Shown here: in pieces, positions 1-14,800 of the stretch
Layout: each line of letters begins with the position of its first letter
How positions within the stretch are numbered: the first letter of the stretch is position 1
NCBI GenBank assembly: GCA_935421135.1
Contig: OW285195.1
Span: 8,494,891-8,558,890 of the forward strand
Direction of reading: 5' to 3'
Length of the DNA: 64,000 nt
From: Bugulina stolonifera
Lineage: Eukaryota; Bryozoa; Gymnolaemata; Cheilostomatida; Bugulidae
Program-made: the position numbers and the translations under genes
Notes under the pieces: model-generated
The model's input: only the letters and a program-made list of their open reading frames with translations
Told to the model about the DNA's origin: nothing
Databases searched by the model: none

Positions 1-877
1 GTTCATTAGATGTATACTATCCCTTCATTACTCAAACAGAAATTTTTTACACACAAGTTCTGTTCTGCCTATCATCTACATCTACTTGTATTTTATATGA
101 CTTTCTGATTCTACATATTTAGACTGAATTTTAGACAGTAAATATCAATTCTATCTTTACTAATCTCTTTATCGGCTTCCCCAGTGGAATTAAACAGCAT
201 CAAAGTGTATTCTATGCAGATGGAGAAAAACAGTTTGCCATATTTAATAATGCAATGATTCTACTATCATTGGGGGATATTTACAAGTACACAATAAAGT
301 GGAGTTGTGTAGTACATGTACTGTGGCTCAGAGTGGTTGAATTACCTTGAATTGATTTGTCTATCTAATAAGTGTTGCTCAACAGTATTTCCTCCATCTC
401 TGGTGAAATCTGACAAATACAACTTCTTTATTAGGACAAAAACACTTTATTATCTCATTTTATTATCAGAGTAAGGTCACACCCTTCCCAGACTTGGTTG
501 CGAAATCATAATGCTGAGGAAAAATAGTTGGTTATGATTCTGGTTGTTGTAAACCTAAGCTTGGGAAAATGGAGACCATAGACTAAGATCATAAAAAATT
601 CAAACTCCCAGCCCGGAGAGAGGTGTAAACCATATTATAAGGTTGAATTCTATTACTGTATGATTCACTGGAACCTGTTTAATCAGTGTGTCTCCGATCA
701 AAGTCAGCCAGGATATAAATTACATAAAAATTGAGTTTGAACAAAATTGTTGGAGATATAAATGCACGTGTATGATTACAGGTGTACACAATTTATACAC
801 TCCACATTTAAAATTTAATATTAAGCTACTATTCATCTAGCAAAGTGCTCAATGTAGCAATGCTACCGAGCCTGATA
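1..877. other. No gene recognised; diverged dispersed repeat
   Basis: No open frame with splice context or family resemblance was found. Roughly 340-560 is a diverged copy of roughly 2310-2470: both carry the same order of short blocks, including TTATCTCATTTT, then a GTCACACC-TTCCC block, then AAATCAT-GCTGA. This suggests an old dispersed repeat. Confidence 0.4.
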
Positions 878-1009
878 TAATTAAATTGTTACTAATACTG
901 TACTACTATTTTATTGTTTCATAACTAATAGTTTTATGCTGTGCACAGCATAAAACTATTAGTTATGAAACAATAAAATAATAGTACAATATTAGTAACA
1001 ATTTAATTA
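878..1009. repeat. Near-perfect 132-bp palindrome (MITE-like)
   Basis: Two 66-bp arms meet with no spacer at GTG|CAC (943/944). The outer ends read TAATTAAATTGTTACTAATA and its complement. Only a couple of mismatches are visible. A transcript would fold into one long hairpin. The AT-rich sequence with arms meeting at the centre suggests a foldback or MITE, but no target duplication was identified. Confidence 0.8.
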
Positions 1010-4000
1010 TACACTCCACATTTATATATAATTACATGTTGTAAGAACAATACAGTAATAGCAATCCTCCACCTCCTTTAGTAAGAGTTGAACTCATCAT
1101 GGTGAAAATGAGTTAGCAGACATCATGCATTGGCCTACGTGCTGATAACCAGCTAGACTGGTACCAAAATGCACTTAACATGACAGCCACACTGATATAT
1201 TCTAATATATTACCATTTAATCCTATGCCATTAAGGAGTTATCTATACAAAGTAAGATTTTATAAAATACTTAGTTTTATTAGCAATTTAATCAGCATCC
1301 TGCCCAGTGTTGAGTAATTTTATTGATATTGAATATTGAGTAACACGGGCACATCTTAACATCCTGTTAGTTAGATAAGCGTCACACAAAGGTTTAGTTG
1401 GGTAGCTAGGAAAATAACAGCTTTGGAAATCAAAACACATTAAAATTTAAAATTTAATTTGTGATCCAATGCAGTTAAAGCAGCATAGTTGTACTTCACT
1501 TGGCAGATTGGCCTGCAAAGCACATAGAAATGGTCGTAGGTACATGTACATGAATTTTTCATGAGCCACATTAAATAGCAACCAATTGTAGACAAAGATG
1601 GATTAAGGCAATCGATTGACTGAGAAACGATAACCGATTCACAACTCAATAGCTGATGAATAGACATAATAGAGACAAACACAAGAGAAAGTAACTCTGT
1701 AAAACTGGAGAAGGCTGGGATGTTCAAGAGCGTGAAAGTAGAATATTTGTTGAAGTATTTAATGTTTATTGTACCAGAATTACAGCAAAATTGTTGAAAC
1801 GTCTGTGTTATCTATCCCACAATCCCCTACATGTACTATCAACTTCTCAACTAAATTGATGAAAAAATTATAGCCTAGGCACCAACTTACCCCGAAGAGT
1901 GACTGGAGGTGGGCTACAATGCAAACTGGGCACACTTTGGCCCATATTCCTATATTAGACAGGCTGGTCAACAGACATGTCATCAACTACTTACATGTAG
2001 ATTACAGTGTAATGTTGTACTGATTGTATTGTTCTGCATTAAATGTACAGCATCTAAGTACTATTCTGTTCGTAGCATGATACATGTACAATGTAAATGT
2101 ATATTTGTATTGCATATTAAAATATCAATATTGTAGTTTAAAATTGTTCTGAGCTACATTGTACAAGTATATCTAGACTTAGATCTTGTGCTTCAATGAC
2201 TATTAAGCTAAAATGTAGAAGGTCTGCAGAGAATTGCTCTTATTTATTACAATTTATAAACCTATGCTAGGCCACACAGTGTGTGTTTAATAGGTATTGT
2301 GCAATAGTATACTCATCCATTGCTGATACAAATCTAACAAATCCAAAAAGGAGAATAACACATAATTATCTCATTTTTCTATCAGAATACAGTCACACCT
2401 TCCCCTGCCTTGTTTTCAAAATCATGCTGAAGAACATTAGTAACTGGTTTGATTAGAGTAAACCACTTTTCCAGAAGCTTATTGTAAAAGTCCTTCTTCT
2501 ACAATGCAATCATGTACATGTGGTTGCAAATATGACATAGACCAAGAATCTACTGCTGTAGCCGCCTCAAGTCTCTCTACTGTTAGCACCAGGGGCATAT
2601 TTCATTTTGTTGGCCAGAACCTGACAGGATCAGAAGGGGATTAAAAGGCGATGATAGGGAAAGCCTTTGGGTATAAAACCTCTCTATAAGGATACTGTTA
2701 AAGGTGGTTCCACATGGTACTGGTTAACTGTTAATTCCTGTACAATGAGATAATACAGTTTACCATAAGATTCTGGATTATACCCTTGAGAATAATCTCT
2801 ATTCCGGTTTCATAATACCAAATACTTCAATACTACCTGTAATGTGTACCTGCAATGTGTTATATTACCCATCTTACACGTACAAGTGTATATCTGCCAC
2901 AATGAATTATGGATGATAGTTGTATTAATTATATACACTGTATTATTTGTGCTTGAAACTGGCTAGAAAAATTTGGAAGAAAATAGGTGAAAATAACAAA
3001 GAAAGCGCCAAAGTGGAATAATAATATGTGTTATAATATAGACTACAGAATAAAATTATCAGAATAGATCAACACATTTAGAAATAGATTAAATTAGGAA
3101 TTGATACTTTTAATGTACAAGTAGATCGCTAACTATTGGGATACATTGTATTTATCTCCTACAGGCGAATACTATGACATGTGAACCCTGTATAAATAAT
3201 ATAGGGTAGAAAACTTTAGAGTTTCTAGACAATTTCTGTGTTGATGCCATCTGGTGCACTTTCTCTGAGAATTTCTCTGTAATTTTTAACTAAAAGAGAG
3301 ATTATACATGACAAGCTGATCATAGTACCAATGCGTCTCTTGACAGCAATAACCCCCGACTAGGGTAATATACATGTCTTCGCACCTAAAATGGCTAAAG
3401 GAGAGGTTGAGTTGGGGGTAGGACATCCCCATACTATAATTTTCCTAAATACTAATATTCTAACAAAGATCATTCAGTTACTACATAACTGCAGATTTTA
3501 TGTTGTGCATGTCATGTAGAAATTAGCAGTAAAATTACAGACATCCAAGTAGTATTAAAATAAATCAGTCTATTGGTGTATCTATAAAGTTACACTGGTT
3601 AGATAGCTGTCACAAAGCCACTGCACATATAAAAATTTGTTCAAACCTGCCGGTACCTGCCGGTACCTGCTGGTTCCTGCTGGTGCCTGCATTTACTGAA
3701 CCTCTCTAACGTTTGACAGTGCTGCACCACCTGGACTTGCACGTTGACTTGATATTCTTAATTCTGTCCCTCAAGTCTCATAGTTTTACTAAATGGGATG
3801 AACGCACATTAATTACATGTAGATAACAACCATAGAGATTACTATAATATTATGTATTGCCATGGGCTAGAGAAATAAGTATATACATGTACGTGCACCT
3901 GGTGCCTTTGACTAGTTTATATTGCAGTAGACATGCATGTATGTGGGCAGCCAGTTACAGACGAAAAAATCTTTTCATGGTCAAGTCATCCTATTGGTGC

Positions 4001-4384
4001 AAGTATACATGTACATTGTATGTGATGAACCCTTCTTCAACTAAAGCTAAAGTAATAAATCAAGTTAGCTCCTACTCAAGTGTAGACACTTGAATTCTCT
4101 GTTTATCTCAAGTGTTGGAGAGTTTAATCCTTAATGCTTCCTCCAAAGCACACAGCTAAGATAAGATTTAAACTGTAAGTCAAAACAAATTACTTAATCC
4201 CTTTAGGTTAATCATAGCTGGCATATATTAGTGCTCCTCTCCACAGGGATTGGGGACACAGCTACAGGTACAATGCTGGGGCAAATAACAATATTCTTGT
4301 TTGATTTAACCAACTTATCCTTCCTGGTATTTTCTAGTTCTTGGTACAATCAACAGTATTGCAATCTTTCTGCTGCTGTATAGT
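1010..4384. other. No gene recognised
   Basis: Only short, uncorroborated open frames occur. A small degenerate 10-bp tandem run (CTGCCGGTAC-like) lies near 3648-3690. TACATGTA-type palindromes are common. No exon with family resemblance was seen. Confidence 0.4.
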
Positions 4385-5191
4385 TGTAATGGTACAGGAC
4401 ATTTGTATACGACTCCAACTACCGGACGAAGCTCCACCGCACCCTAAGTGCCTAGTAGTTGTTACAGCGCTACTCATCTGACACTCACACTCTCGTAATT
4501 AGCTGTTCGTATACTTATATTCAATTGCATTGTATGTTAAACCATTTAATTACTGTCTATATACGTGTCTCCATGTGTTTATACTCATTACTTATTCATG
4601 TACTTTACTCCTATATTATGGTATATAGTTACATGATTATTACTAAGTCTTTTAATGCCTTTTATACCCATGTACAGGGGCCCGACCTCTCAGAATCCAT
4701 TGATATTCATTTTGTACATGAATTGGACCATTATAAGCAACTTTTGTAGAACCCGACCTATTTTGGGTCGGCTGTCGGGCTTCCGGCGGCCATCTTGTTG
4801 CGCAACTTCCGGACGACCACACGTCGTCTTTTCCCGACACTACGTCGGCCGGAAGTCCTTATACTATATAAAGGGCATTGTTTTACTGTTCATTGTCTCA
4901 GTCTTCACTTGGCTTTCAATAAAGACACATCTATACTTGATACAGAGACTTTCACTTCCTTTTGTCAGGTCATTCGCTTAGCGAACCGCCTACTAGGTCG
5001 GATCACTCTCTTTCAACCTATAGTCTGAAGGTCAGACTTGGGACCAGATGGGTCGTCTCTGGTAGTTATTGAGCTACTGAGACCGCTCGATTTTTCATGT
5101 AATGCGAAGTCCTATTACCACTCATAGGCACTTTATTTCTGGGTCGATAGTCGTCCGAGGACGACCGCACCAAATCACAGAAACCATTACA
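4385..5191 (+). mobile_element. Solo LTR, TSD TAGT
   Basis: An 807-bp unit starts TGTAATGG and ends CCATTACA, an 8-bp terminal inverted repeat with the TG...CA ends typical of LTRs. It is flanked on both sides by TAGT (4381-4384 and 5192-5195). Inside are a TATA-like CTATATAAAGG near 4863 and an AATAAA near 4918, spaced as in an LTR promoter and polyadenylation site. No internal region or second LTR is next to it, so it is a solo LTR. Its architecture (repeated CGG-rich stem block, then TATA, then AATAAA) resembles the LTRs at 43763, 58878 and 59668. Confidence 0.8.
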
Positions 5192-6140
5192 TAGTAGCCC
5201 TATATGGTTTAGCAGCTACTTATTATTGAAATAATTAATATTCATCTGTGGAAGGATAGCACAGATTGCCACAAAAATTGGCGACGATTAAGACAAATGC
5301 ATGCATGACACTTTTTTGATCTCCTACAACCTTGCCAAATGGGACACCTACCTGGCAGGTACCTGCTAATGCATCAAATTAAGGATATGACTCATAATGA
5401 ATACCATAAGATATAAATTATTATTAGAGTAGCATATATTTATGTACAATGTAATATAGAAAATCATGCTTCATACATTTTAATTATAATGGTCCATCAT
5501 GGTTACCCTATCTTCATTGAGGAGATCACCATTTTTATTACACAGGTACAATCTAGCCTACATGTACAGTAAGGTACAATGTAGCCTACATGTACAGTAA
5601 GGTACAATGAAGTATCAACTCTAAAGGGGTATGCAGGCTTGGTGTCATCACATTGTTTGAAGGTGTTTAAAATATTACTATGGAGAATTTCAAGCAAATA
5701 TTAAATTGTGAAATTTGTGGTTGTGTGTGTAATCTTTCCCAGGCTAGAATCTGGAAGAGAATCAACCACCACCACATAATTAGATGGTACTGTAATAATA
5801 AGTTGATATATTTCTTTAATAATTTATTTAAGCATCCTTTTTATGTGGAAAGCAGCCATGTACAATGTACAATGTATATCTGCAATAAAAGAGATTATGG
5901 GAATTCTCAATTGGATTAACACGGTAAACTATGGAGGTGAAGGCTACAAGTTGGTACATTCAATATTAAAGTTAATAGGATAATTAATGGACACTAATGT
6001 TGTATTGTACCAGTTGGTGATAATGTTTCCTTTTCCTGAGACACTCTACAACTATCTTAACGTGGACAAGTATTTCTTTTGGACCGGCATTGTTGGTAGA
6101 GGGGAATAGATTGGTACAGAGTATTCTGGAGCGCTGCATG
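5192..6140. other. No gene recognised; short 31-bp duplication
   Basis: About 5545-5610 holds two tandem copies of a 31-bp unit containing CCTACATGTACAGTAAGGTA. Nothing else is recognisable. Confidence 0.4.
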
Positions 6141-6786
6141 TGATACCTAGCTATCCCAGTGTACATTGTGATACCTAGCTATCCCAGTGTACATTGCAAT
6201 ACCTAGCTATCCCAGTGTGCAGTCTACATTGCAATACCTAGCTATCCCAGTGTGCATTGCAATACCTAGCTATACCAGTGTACATTGCAATACCTAGCTA
6301 TCCCAGTGTACATTGCAATACCTAGCTATCCCAGTGTACATTGCAATACCTAGCTATCCCAGTGTACATTGCAATACCTAGCTATACCAGTGTACATTGC
6401 AATACCTAGCTATCCCAGTGTACATTGCAATACCTAGCTATCCCAGTGTACATTGCAATACCTAGCTATCCCAGTGTACATTGCAATACCTAGCTATCCC
6501 AGTGTACATTGCAATACCTAGCTATACCAGTGTACATTGCAATACCTAGCTATCCCAGTGTACATTGCAATATCTAGCTATCCCAGTGTACATTGCAATA
6601 CCTAGCTATCCCAGTGTACATTGCAATACCTAGCTATCCCAGTGTACATTGCAATACCTAGCTATCCCAGTGTACATTGCAATATCTAGCTATCCCAGTG
6701 TACATTGCAATACCTAGCTATCCCAGTGTACATTGCAATACCTAGCTATCCCAGTGTGCATTGCAATACCTAGCTATCCCAGTGTC
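6141..6786. repeat. 28-bp minisatellite, about 23 copies
   Basis: The tandem unit contains ACCTAGCTATCCCAGTGTAC followed by ATTGCAAT. Copies are nearly identical, with recurring single-base variants (TATACC for TATCCC, GTGCATT for GTACATT, ATATCT for ATACCT). No spacers vary, so this is not a CRISPR array. No gene encloses it. Confidence 0.92.
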
Positions 6787-8851
6787 CAGCGTTGGACATA
6801 TTTCACACTCAGGTAATTTGCCGAATGTTTTCAAAGAACTTCAGGTCAAATTTACCTTAAAAGTGATTGTAATGTTTGGGTATTAAATACATGCAACGAT
6901 GGCCATTTCTGCATTTTACCATACTACTGGGTTTCGCTTTTACTGGACAGTTAATGAACTTTTACAAAGTGTATAAGCTAGGGTACTAGTATAATCAGTG
7001 GCCTGTGTGCTATAACTGGGAAATCCTGATTGAGGTACATGTAGTTACAAATAACCATATTAGTTTGTTGGCAGGCTAGCAAATACAGAGCATTACAGTC
7101 ACAAAACTACACAACATGTGCATGTAGGTCTATGTAGTTTGTTTAGTAGCCTTAGTTCCAAGGCTTAAAAGTATTAGCTGTTGCTTGTAATAGGTGAGCT
7201 AAAAACTGACATCAAAAGAATCTCATCTACTAGGTGAAACTTGATTACTCTGTGTTTCTCAGTCACCAGTGGAGGTCGGAGTGGAACCCAGGCCATTATT
7301 ATATGCCATTCATGTACACAGTATTTGACGTAATATCTGTATTGTCTATGTCATCTATGCCGTAGTACTTTAGACTATACTACATGTATGCATCTTACAC
7401 CCATATTATTTATCAATGTGACGTGCTCCATACGTAGATAGTCCAGCAATGTCATTGGACATTGTTGTAAGATGATAACAGTGGAAATTGTAAAAAGTTA
7501 TGTTTTTAAAGATTATTTTTTTGGAGATTATGTTTGAACTCATATAAATTCTTCAACTTATCATGCTATTGTGTGACAGTGTTCTTAGCACCAAATCCCC
7601 AACATCAATGTGAGATTGGCATATACATTTATACCTAATAGTTTGTCCTTAACATGGCATTTGGATTACTGCTGGGTTATTAATCAATTACATTGTATAG
7701 CGAATAAAATATGAATCAAATGGTCACAGAGCACTAGTCATCACATGATGTGATAAGTGTTGGACTATATGCCACAATGTAATAATCTGTTCTCCAGCAT
7801 CAACTTGTTGAAACAGGACTTCTATCCAGGTGTTCTCTGTCGAATTAGAAGGACCAGGAAATTTAAACAAAATACAGAATTCGCTTTTCCAGCTCTGCTG
7901 TGTCTTTTATTTTCCAGAGCAGCATTGGATACATCATGGCAAGCATTCCTTGGTAGTACTGCCAAGGAATGCTGCTGAAACGATGTTCTTGAAAATATAT
8001 GTTGACCTCGTATTTTTCTAAATTGGAAGAAGTTGATACAAATGTAAATGGCTGTTAACATGCCTGTAATATGACCACTACAAGCTACATAATTCCCAAA
8101 CACTATAGTACATGTGTACTATACAGACAGTGGTGCGGTTACAATAATAATATTTAATAACAAGAAAATAGTGTACTATGTACAAATGTAGGAGTAGATT
8201 TTTGCTTGCATAGCTTACAGAAGTGCAATGTGTAAGGACGAAGCACATAATATAAAGTAATTTATTTTACCCAGTGTCCATTCACAAGTAAAATTTAGTT
8301 TTATAACATGACAAAATAGGCTACATAAAATGGAGACTTACTATAGATTGAGGGGCCGTAACAATTATCCATTTTATCTTAATATAATAAATTACAGGAT
8401 TTTTATGTTTTAAGAATAAGGTAAAAAATGAAGAGATGAGATTTTGATTAATACAAATCATTAACAATACACATCGTCTCTACTGAGGATCCGGCATAAT
8501 ATACAGTAAACAACTTGAACAAAACTAATGGAATAGAGAAACAGTAACTGTAAGTGCAAATCCATCAAGCAGTGACATACTCTGTACAAGTAGTTTAAAT
8601 AGTTCAAGGTTTTCAACTGAATGGAACACAATCTGTTTGATTTTTAAATGCACTGCCAAATGGAAAATCTACTGTTTACAAATACGGGGGCTTAGCAAGT
8701 TAGCCTTTCAATCTCTGTACAGGCAACCAGGTGCTCAAACAATAGCTTAGTTTTGAGGCTAAACTCCAGTAAAATGATATTGTTATTGAACCCAACTATT
8801 TTGGTATTTTAATGTAGTAGCAAAGAATTGCGTCAAGTAAAAGCTTCTGTT
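6787..8851. other. No gene recognised
   Basis: This stretch lies downstream (3') of the GPI-protein gene. No exon or repeat family was recognised. Short frames near 7760-8100 overlap on both strands and show no family resemblance. Confidence 0.4.
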
Positions 8852-11800
8852 TTAGGACATATAATAAGCCAATAATATTCCAGCTGTCATCACTGACAAA
8901 GGATGAGCCGTGACGGCATCATTCGAGATCTTCCTTCTTCTCTTCTTTATCTTTATTCTTCTTGTCTTCAGAGCTACAAAGTTTAGCCAGTAATAATCAA
9001 TGTGTATATAAAATTAACAGATAATGAAATTATATGACAGCTCTGTACGAGATGCGTAGTCAAAATATCTTTTGAATTTCTATCACAGCTTAATGGTCTA
9101 CAATGGATACCAAACTGATGCTTTGTAATTATTACAGAAAATATATTCGAATATTTTGCTTCTAAATGAAAATGTGTGGTGTTGCTCTTGTAATAATATA
9201 TGTACATGCAAGTAGCCTAACTTTATGTCACTGCCATTATATAACCTAAAAATTCAGCAGGTTTACTAGTAGTAACAATATTGTACATTGATTTCATTGG
9301 CTGGAATGGTACCAGAATTGGCTACTCATACAACTACATTGTATAACATGGTACAGTGAACTCTCCGTTTCCAGAAGAGGACAAGGTGAAGCAGTGAGAA
9401 TTCTCCAGACAACTAAACTATTGTTGACTCATAATGGCTAACATAATATGATGTACATGTACATGTACCAGTGTAGATATGACTGATGAGTCATACAACA
9501 GGATGTTAATAAATTAAAAACTTTTTTACATTCCGTCTTTCTGTCTACGTACAACATATTAGAAACACCAATCTCACCACATCTGGTAACAAACAAAAAG
9601 AAATAAACTATTCCTCATGAAAATAATATACAAGTATAATACATACAGAGTGAATTATGTGCCTCAATGTTATTACATAGGCTGATGGATTATCCATTAA
9701 CTGAGATATATGCACAGATTAAGCTGATAATCTCATACTATGAATAAGATATTAGAGAGCTAAGTCTAATGTTAAACCCACTTTCATATGGCATCACTAA
9801 TCATGTGGGAGATATATTAGTTTTTGTATCATATATAAGAGAGTAGATACTTCTCAGCCAGGTTCCCTGTATTACTGATTCACCTTATTTTATTGTTTTT
9901 TTTTCTGACATTAGAGATGGATAATAATTATATGTAACTGAACGTCAGCAATTCTTGGTAACAGTCATGATATATAAAACCTCTAGTAGCATTTGGTTTT
10001 ACCTTCAAGTATGGAATCAGTTTTATTATTCATTGGAAACTCTAATTATTGTAATATTATTATTAATATCTTGCAATATAGTTATAAAACTAAAACGGTT
10101 GCCAGTAATCGATATTAATCAATTTCTTTGAATGTTTGGATGACCCTTATTCACTATTGCAGTTATAAAAATATAAATGATGCTCTTATTGTGTGGAGAA
10201 GACAAACCAATCTAGTATTTGTAATCATATTATGTATTACAATTGGTGTACAGGCCACCAATCAAATGAATTCTATAGTGAAAGGCTGATAGCCATATTA
10301 TATCGCCAGGTGGTGTGAGCAATCTCAGAAACAAAGGAGAATAATTGTATCATCACCATTGTGGTCAGGGTGATTTAAAACAGATGATTTGTAATAATTA
10401 TACAGGTTATAAATTCAGCCAATTGTTATGCAATTATAATCCCACAATAAACATTTTATATTGCACATGAATAAATCAATTGCAACTATAAAGGTTCATA
10501 TGGGCTAGCAGCACCCCTACACTACTTGGCAGAAAACGTTTAAGCTCTCACCAGAATAATGTCTGTCAGACTGGTTAATAATGAATAGGGTATGCACATG
10601 TATATATTATGTACATGTACGTATATGTACATGTAAGTTATGAAGATGGCATATGAAGACATGCATATTATATGGTAAAATGTAGATTAAAAATATACAT
10701 GTAGAACCGATACTCACGTGTGGTTGGTGGTGCCATTGTGGTGGTTGTGGATGGCATTCTCTCTGTAGTCGGCTTACTTCCACACAGATCCTGAACGTAG
10801 ATCTGTAATACAACATTGAAAACAGTCTAACGAACCAGTTTTATAACCCTCAGTGTGAAACCAATGGAACTGCGGTGCATGGATAATGAGACTTGAAAAA
10901 GTTTAACGGTATATAGAGATTTAATATGAGGAATATATAAACTTTGAATTAATATCATTAGTCTTCAACTTGTTTGAATAAGCATATACATTGTACATGT
11001 AGGTATGTCTAATGTGCATAATTATATAGATACAATGGTAGCTAGTTAGGCATTGAGTAATAAATCGTAGTTATGCTCTCTCTGCACAGTTTCTCGTAAC
11101 ATTATTATGCCTTTATAGAAACTGTTTTACTTATATAAGATAATATTGGTTAATTTATAGCTTACGGTTCCATTTAGTCGACCATCACAGAGGGGATGGA
11201 TGATGTCACTCCACATCTTCTTTATATTCCGCACCTGGGATCTTACACTACTACAGGGCCGAGTTAAGTTGAACCCAAAGTACATCAGCCAAGTGTCAAC
11301 TGTAGCTTGCAAACATTCCAATGGTGCCTTCATTTTCCTGATCATAAAGCATATAAACATATATATTTGAACGGAATTATATATTGTGGCTTAGTGGTTA
11401 GAATGCTGAACCTTTATGCTGAAGGTTCCAAGTTCGAATCCCGGTCACGGTGGTGTTAGGAAGAGCATCCAGCCACAATTGCTCCTGTGCCTCATATAAA
11501 AGTCCTTGAGGTCATGCAAGCCAGCATGGCTTCAAGGCAACTCCTCTACTCCTGCCAGAAAAAGACCGTGCTAGCTGGGCCTTTTTCACAGGGAGTTGGC
11601 CAACACTGGCACCTGGCAGTGTGAGCTGCAAGGGGCTGATCACGCCGAGGAATATAAGCCCGATCAGTGTATGTTTATCAGCAGGGAATATAATTCTTAT
11701 GTTTCGGCTTCAGCAAAAACCAAACAAAGCTATTAAAATTTTCTTCACTTCCGTACATGAAACTAGATTATGGATGTGTTATGACAAGGTTGAGGGAAAT

Positions 11801-14800
11801 TTCCTACATGCTCTGCATCTCTTTTCAGAAAATTATTGCAAGAAATGTGAAACCATGTGCATATTTAAGAATTACTTCCCCTCTCATTCTATTAGTACCA
11901 ATAGTGAGATAACTCCTACTAAATACTGCATCAACCCCTACAGGATGTTATGTACATGTATACGTAATTCTCTATCTCACCCACCGCCCTCCCCATGACA
12001 ACGTCTATGGAACAGAGTCTACTTACGGGCAGAATTCATCTAGATTCTTTGAGTCAGTGTTTTCATTCAACTGGTCGAAATATCCCCAATTTAAATCCGT
12101 GTCCTATAAATATACATGTGATTTACTCATCAGAAGTAATGTAAAACTCTTTAGACCTGTCACCAATCCAAGTTTTTCTTATGGCCTCTGTTATAATTGT
12201 AGTAGCTAATCTGCTACATACAGACAAACATGCGCAGACATACAGAATGTACCTTCATTTCTCCAAAGCAGAACAAGTTGATATAATCTCCGCATCTACC
12301 ATCAGCTGACTTCTTTAGCTTGCATTCCATCTCCCACTGGAACACCAAAGACTTGTGAAACCTGCGGGCTGGAGTGCACACCCCCGAACAGTCCAATTGA
12401 GACTGAGCAAGAACATCATCTATGCATTTCACATATCTAAAAAGAATGGAAGAGCTAGAAATATATTTAATATCTTTTCTCTGCTCAGCCAATAGAAGTT
12501 TTCCTCTCTTGAATATAAAACTAAAGAGAGGACAACTGCTAAGTAGGCTACAATATATTTTATAAATTGATACAAGTAATGTACATGTACATTAAGTTTT
12601 CACATGTGAAACAAGGGAAGCTCATATAGCCTACCATACCCATATTTATTATTATGCAGAACTTTTCTTTAACAAGTCTAATAATTATCTACATGTAGTT
12701 TTATAAAAAAGAACGTACCACGCAATGATTAAATATTGTCACTCGAGCTACATATAAGAATAAGAACTGAGGCTAAAGTCAACACAATGTAGATTCTCTG
12801 ATGCATTTGCACACCTAGACAACTTTGTACTCGTACTCACCGTTTGAGATGGCTACCACAGAGTCTTTTGTTATGCAGCATGTCACACACTCGTGTGTCG
12901 GCCATTCTGCATTTGGACACTGAAAATTCAAAACATGATTCACATATTTCAACAAAGTTTCAAGGAGTTGGCCAAAGAACCTCTACCACATTAAGCACCT
13001 AATTTAGTCTGTAAAAGATTGGTCTTCAGTTGAAAAAACTCCTATAACTGTAATATAGTGCTCTAGCCTCTAACTATTAACAATAATTATATTCTATTCA
13101 TGATCTAATATTTCACTAGACCCAACAAAGTAACGTAACGTCTTCAACACTACTCAATACATTGATTTCTCTATACCTACCACTTCCATCTATAGGCCAC
13201 TCAGGTTCACAGTACTTAGAGATCACGATCTCTAGATGATTATAGATTTGAGGAAAACTATAAGACAGTCCGGGTCTCAGCTTCTTCTTGCAGTGCTGGA
13301 AACACTGGTACGCCCACACAAATTCACTGCAAGTCAAACGTATAGAAGATGTTAAGTTATGCCGTAATATACGTGTACACTCACTGCATACACAATATAC
13401 CAACACACTAGCTGTAACCGGAAACAAGTTACATTACTGTGTAGCTTGTGTGCTGTATAAATATATATTATACAGTCAGTGCATGTGCATGTACACGTAA
13501 TTGTGAATTATACAAGATATGATCTTCATTTAACATGATGCTTAACAAGAGGTATGAAATTCCCCAACTAAGTCTTCTAGTTGGCACTTGGAGTGACAGA
13601 TATCTTGCAGTATGTTAAAACCTGTCAGAGTTGTCTCTCCAATATTTTTATGGCGAGAGAAGACAACTACAAGAAATATTTTCCATCATAAATATAATAA
13701 AGCCCAACATAATGCTTGTACATGATTGCACCTCCACTGCCCTAACGCAAAACAAGTACAATCAACGCAAACTATACTCTGATGGATTATGCTTCTACAT
13801 TATACATGATGGACATTATAATATGAATATGTAAATACATGTATGCAAATGAGGGCCACTTTCCAGTAAGGGCACCAAATATGTAGGCCTACATCTCAAA
13901 CACTGCCCTTAAAACTCGTTAACTGTAAATATATAATCGTGACCTAGCCACTAAATAGTTCTGAATCGGGTGTCTAATTTTCAGTATTTTGCTTTCCTAT
14001 TATTTTCACAAACCCATCTGCAAATATTATTGTGATGATATAAGGACATAGACATCCAATACAGAACTAATTCAGTGGCTACACTGTAGGTCAAAAGTAA
14101 ATTTTATGCAGTTAACGAGTTGTAACAAATTGGGGCAGAGCAGGTAAAGAAGTACAAAAACAGAGCAAATTTACAATATGGCATAACATTAAGTTGAAAT
14201 TTGTCAATCTAAAGGTACCACGTATATTTGCTCTCATAGTTGTAACATGTTAGATTGAGAAAATTGAACATGGTACTATGTTTAGAGATAAGATATGTGT
14301 AGAAAGCACACATGCCCAATAAATTAGTTATCTACATGTAAACACTCCATATACAAGTGAGCAATAAATTAATATCATTCTCAGACCCGCTACGTTTCTG
14401 AAACCAATATTACATTGGAGTTATCATACCTTCAATCAAGAGAACATAATTTTAAAGAAGGATCGCCGAACTGTAATTATTGGTACAGCAGCAGGCATCA
14501 GCTGTTTGTATATATGTATGCCACAAGTAGATGGGGTTAAGCATATCACTTACTCACAACTCTTTTCTCCAGCTACCTTCCAAGGGTTTGCTATCTTGTC
14601 TCTTTGAAACTCTTTGAAGAACTTGTAGCTGGTGAAATATTCAATAGCTCTGTTGGCCAACACAACACATTCCGTGCAAGCTACAATATATAAGACACAT
14701 TATCATACGTCTGCTAACAGATGCGAGTCTACTCTCTCATCTTCCTGGGCTTGTCAAGTCACAGAAAGAAAGAAGTCAAGTCATCAAGATGTGTACATTG

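Noticed and set aside
4459..5028. Three overlapping frames
   Set aside because: They lie inside the solo LTR, over its promoter and polyadenylation blocks. No coding signal.
6141..6786. Regular 28-bp repeats resembling a CRISPR array
   Set aside because: Units abut without variable spacers, and the setting is animal DNA. It is a minisatellite. The same applies to 25182-25851 and 27673-28566.
13116..13427. Single 103-codon frame as a stand-alone gene
   Set aside because: Only 13181-13326 is exonic, as exon 5 of the GPI-protein gene. The rest is intron.
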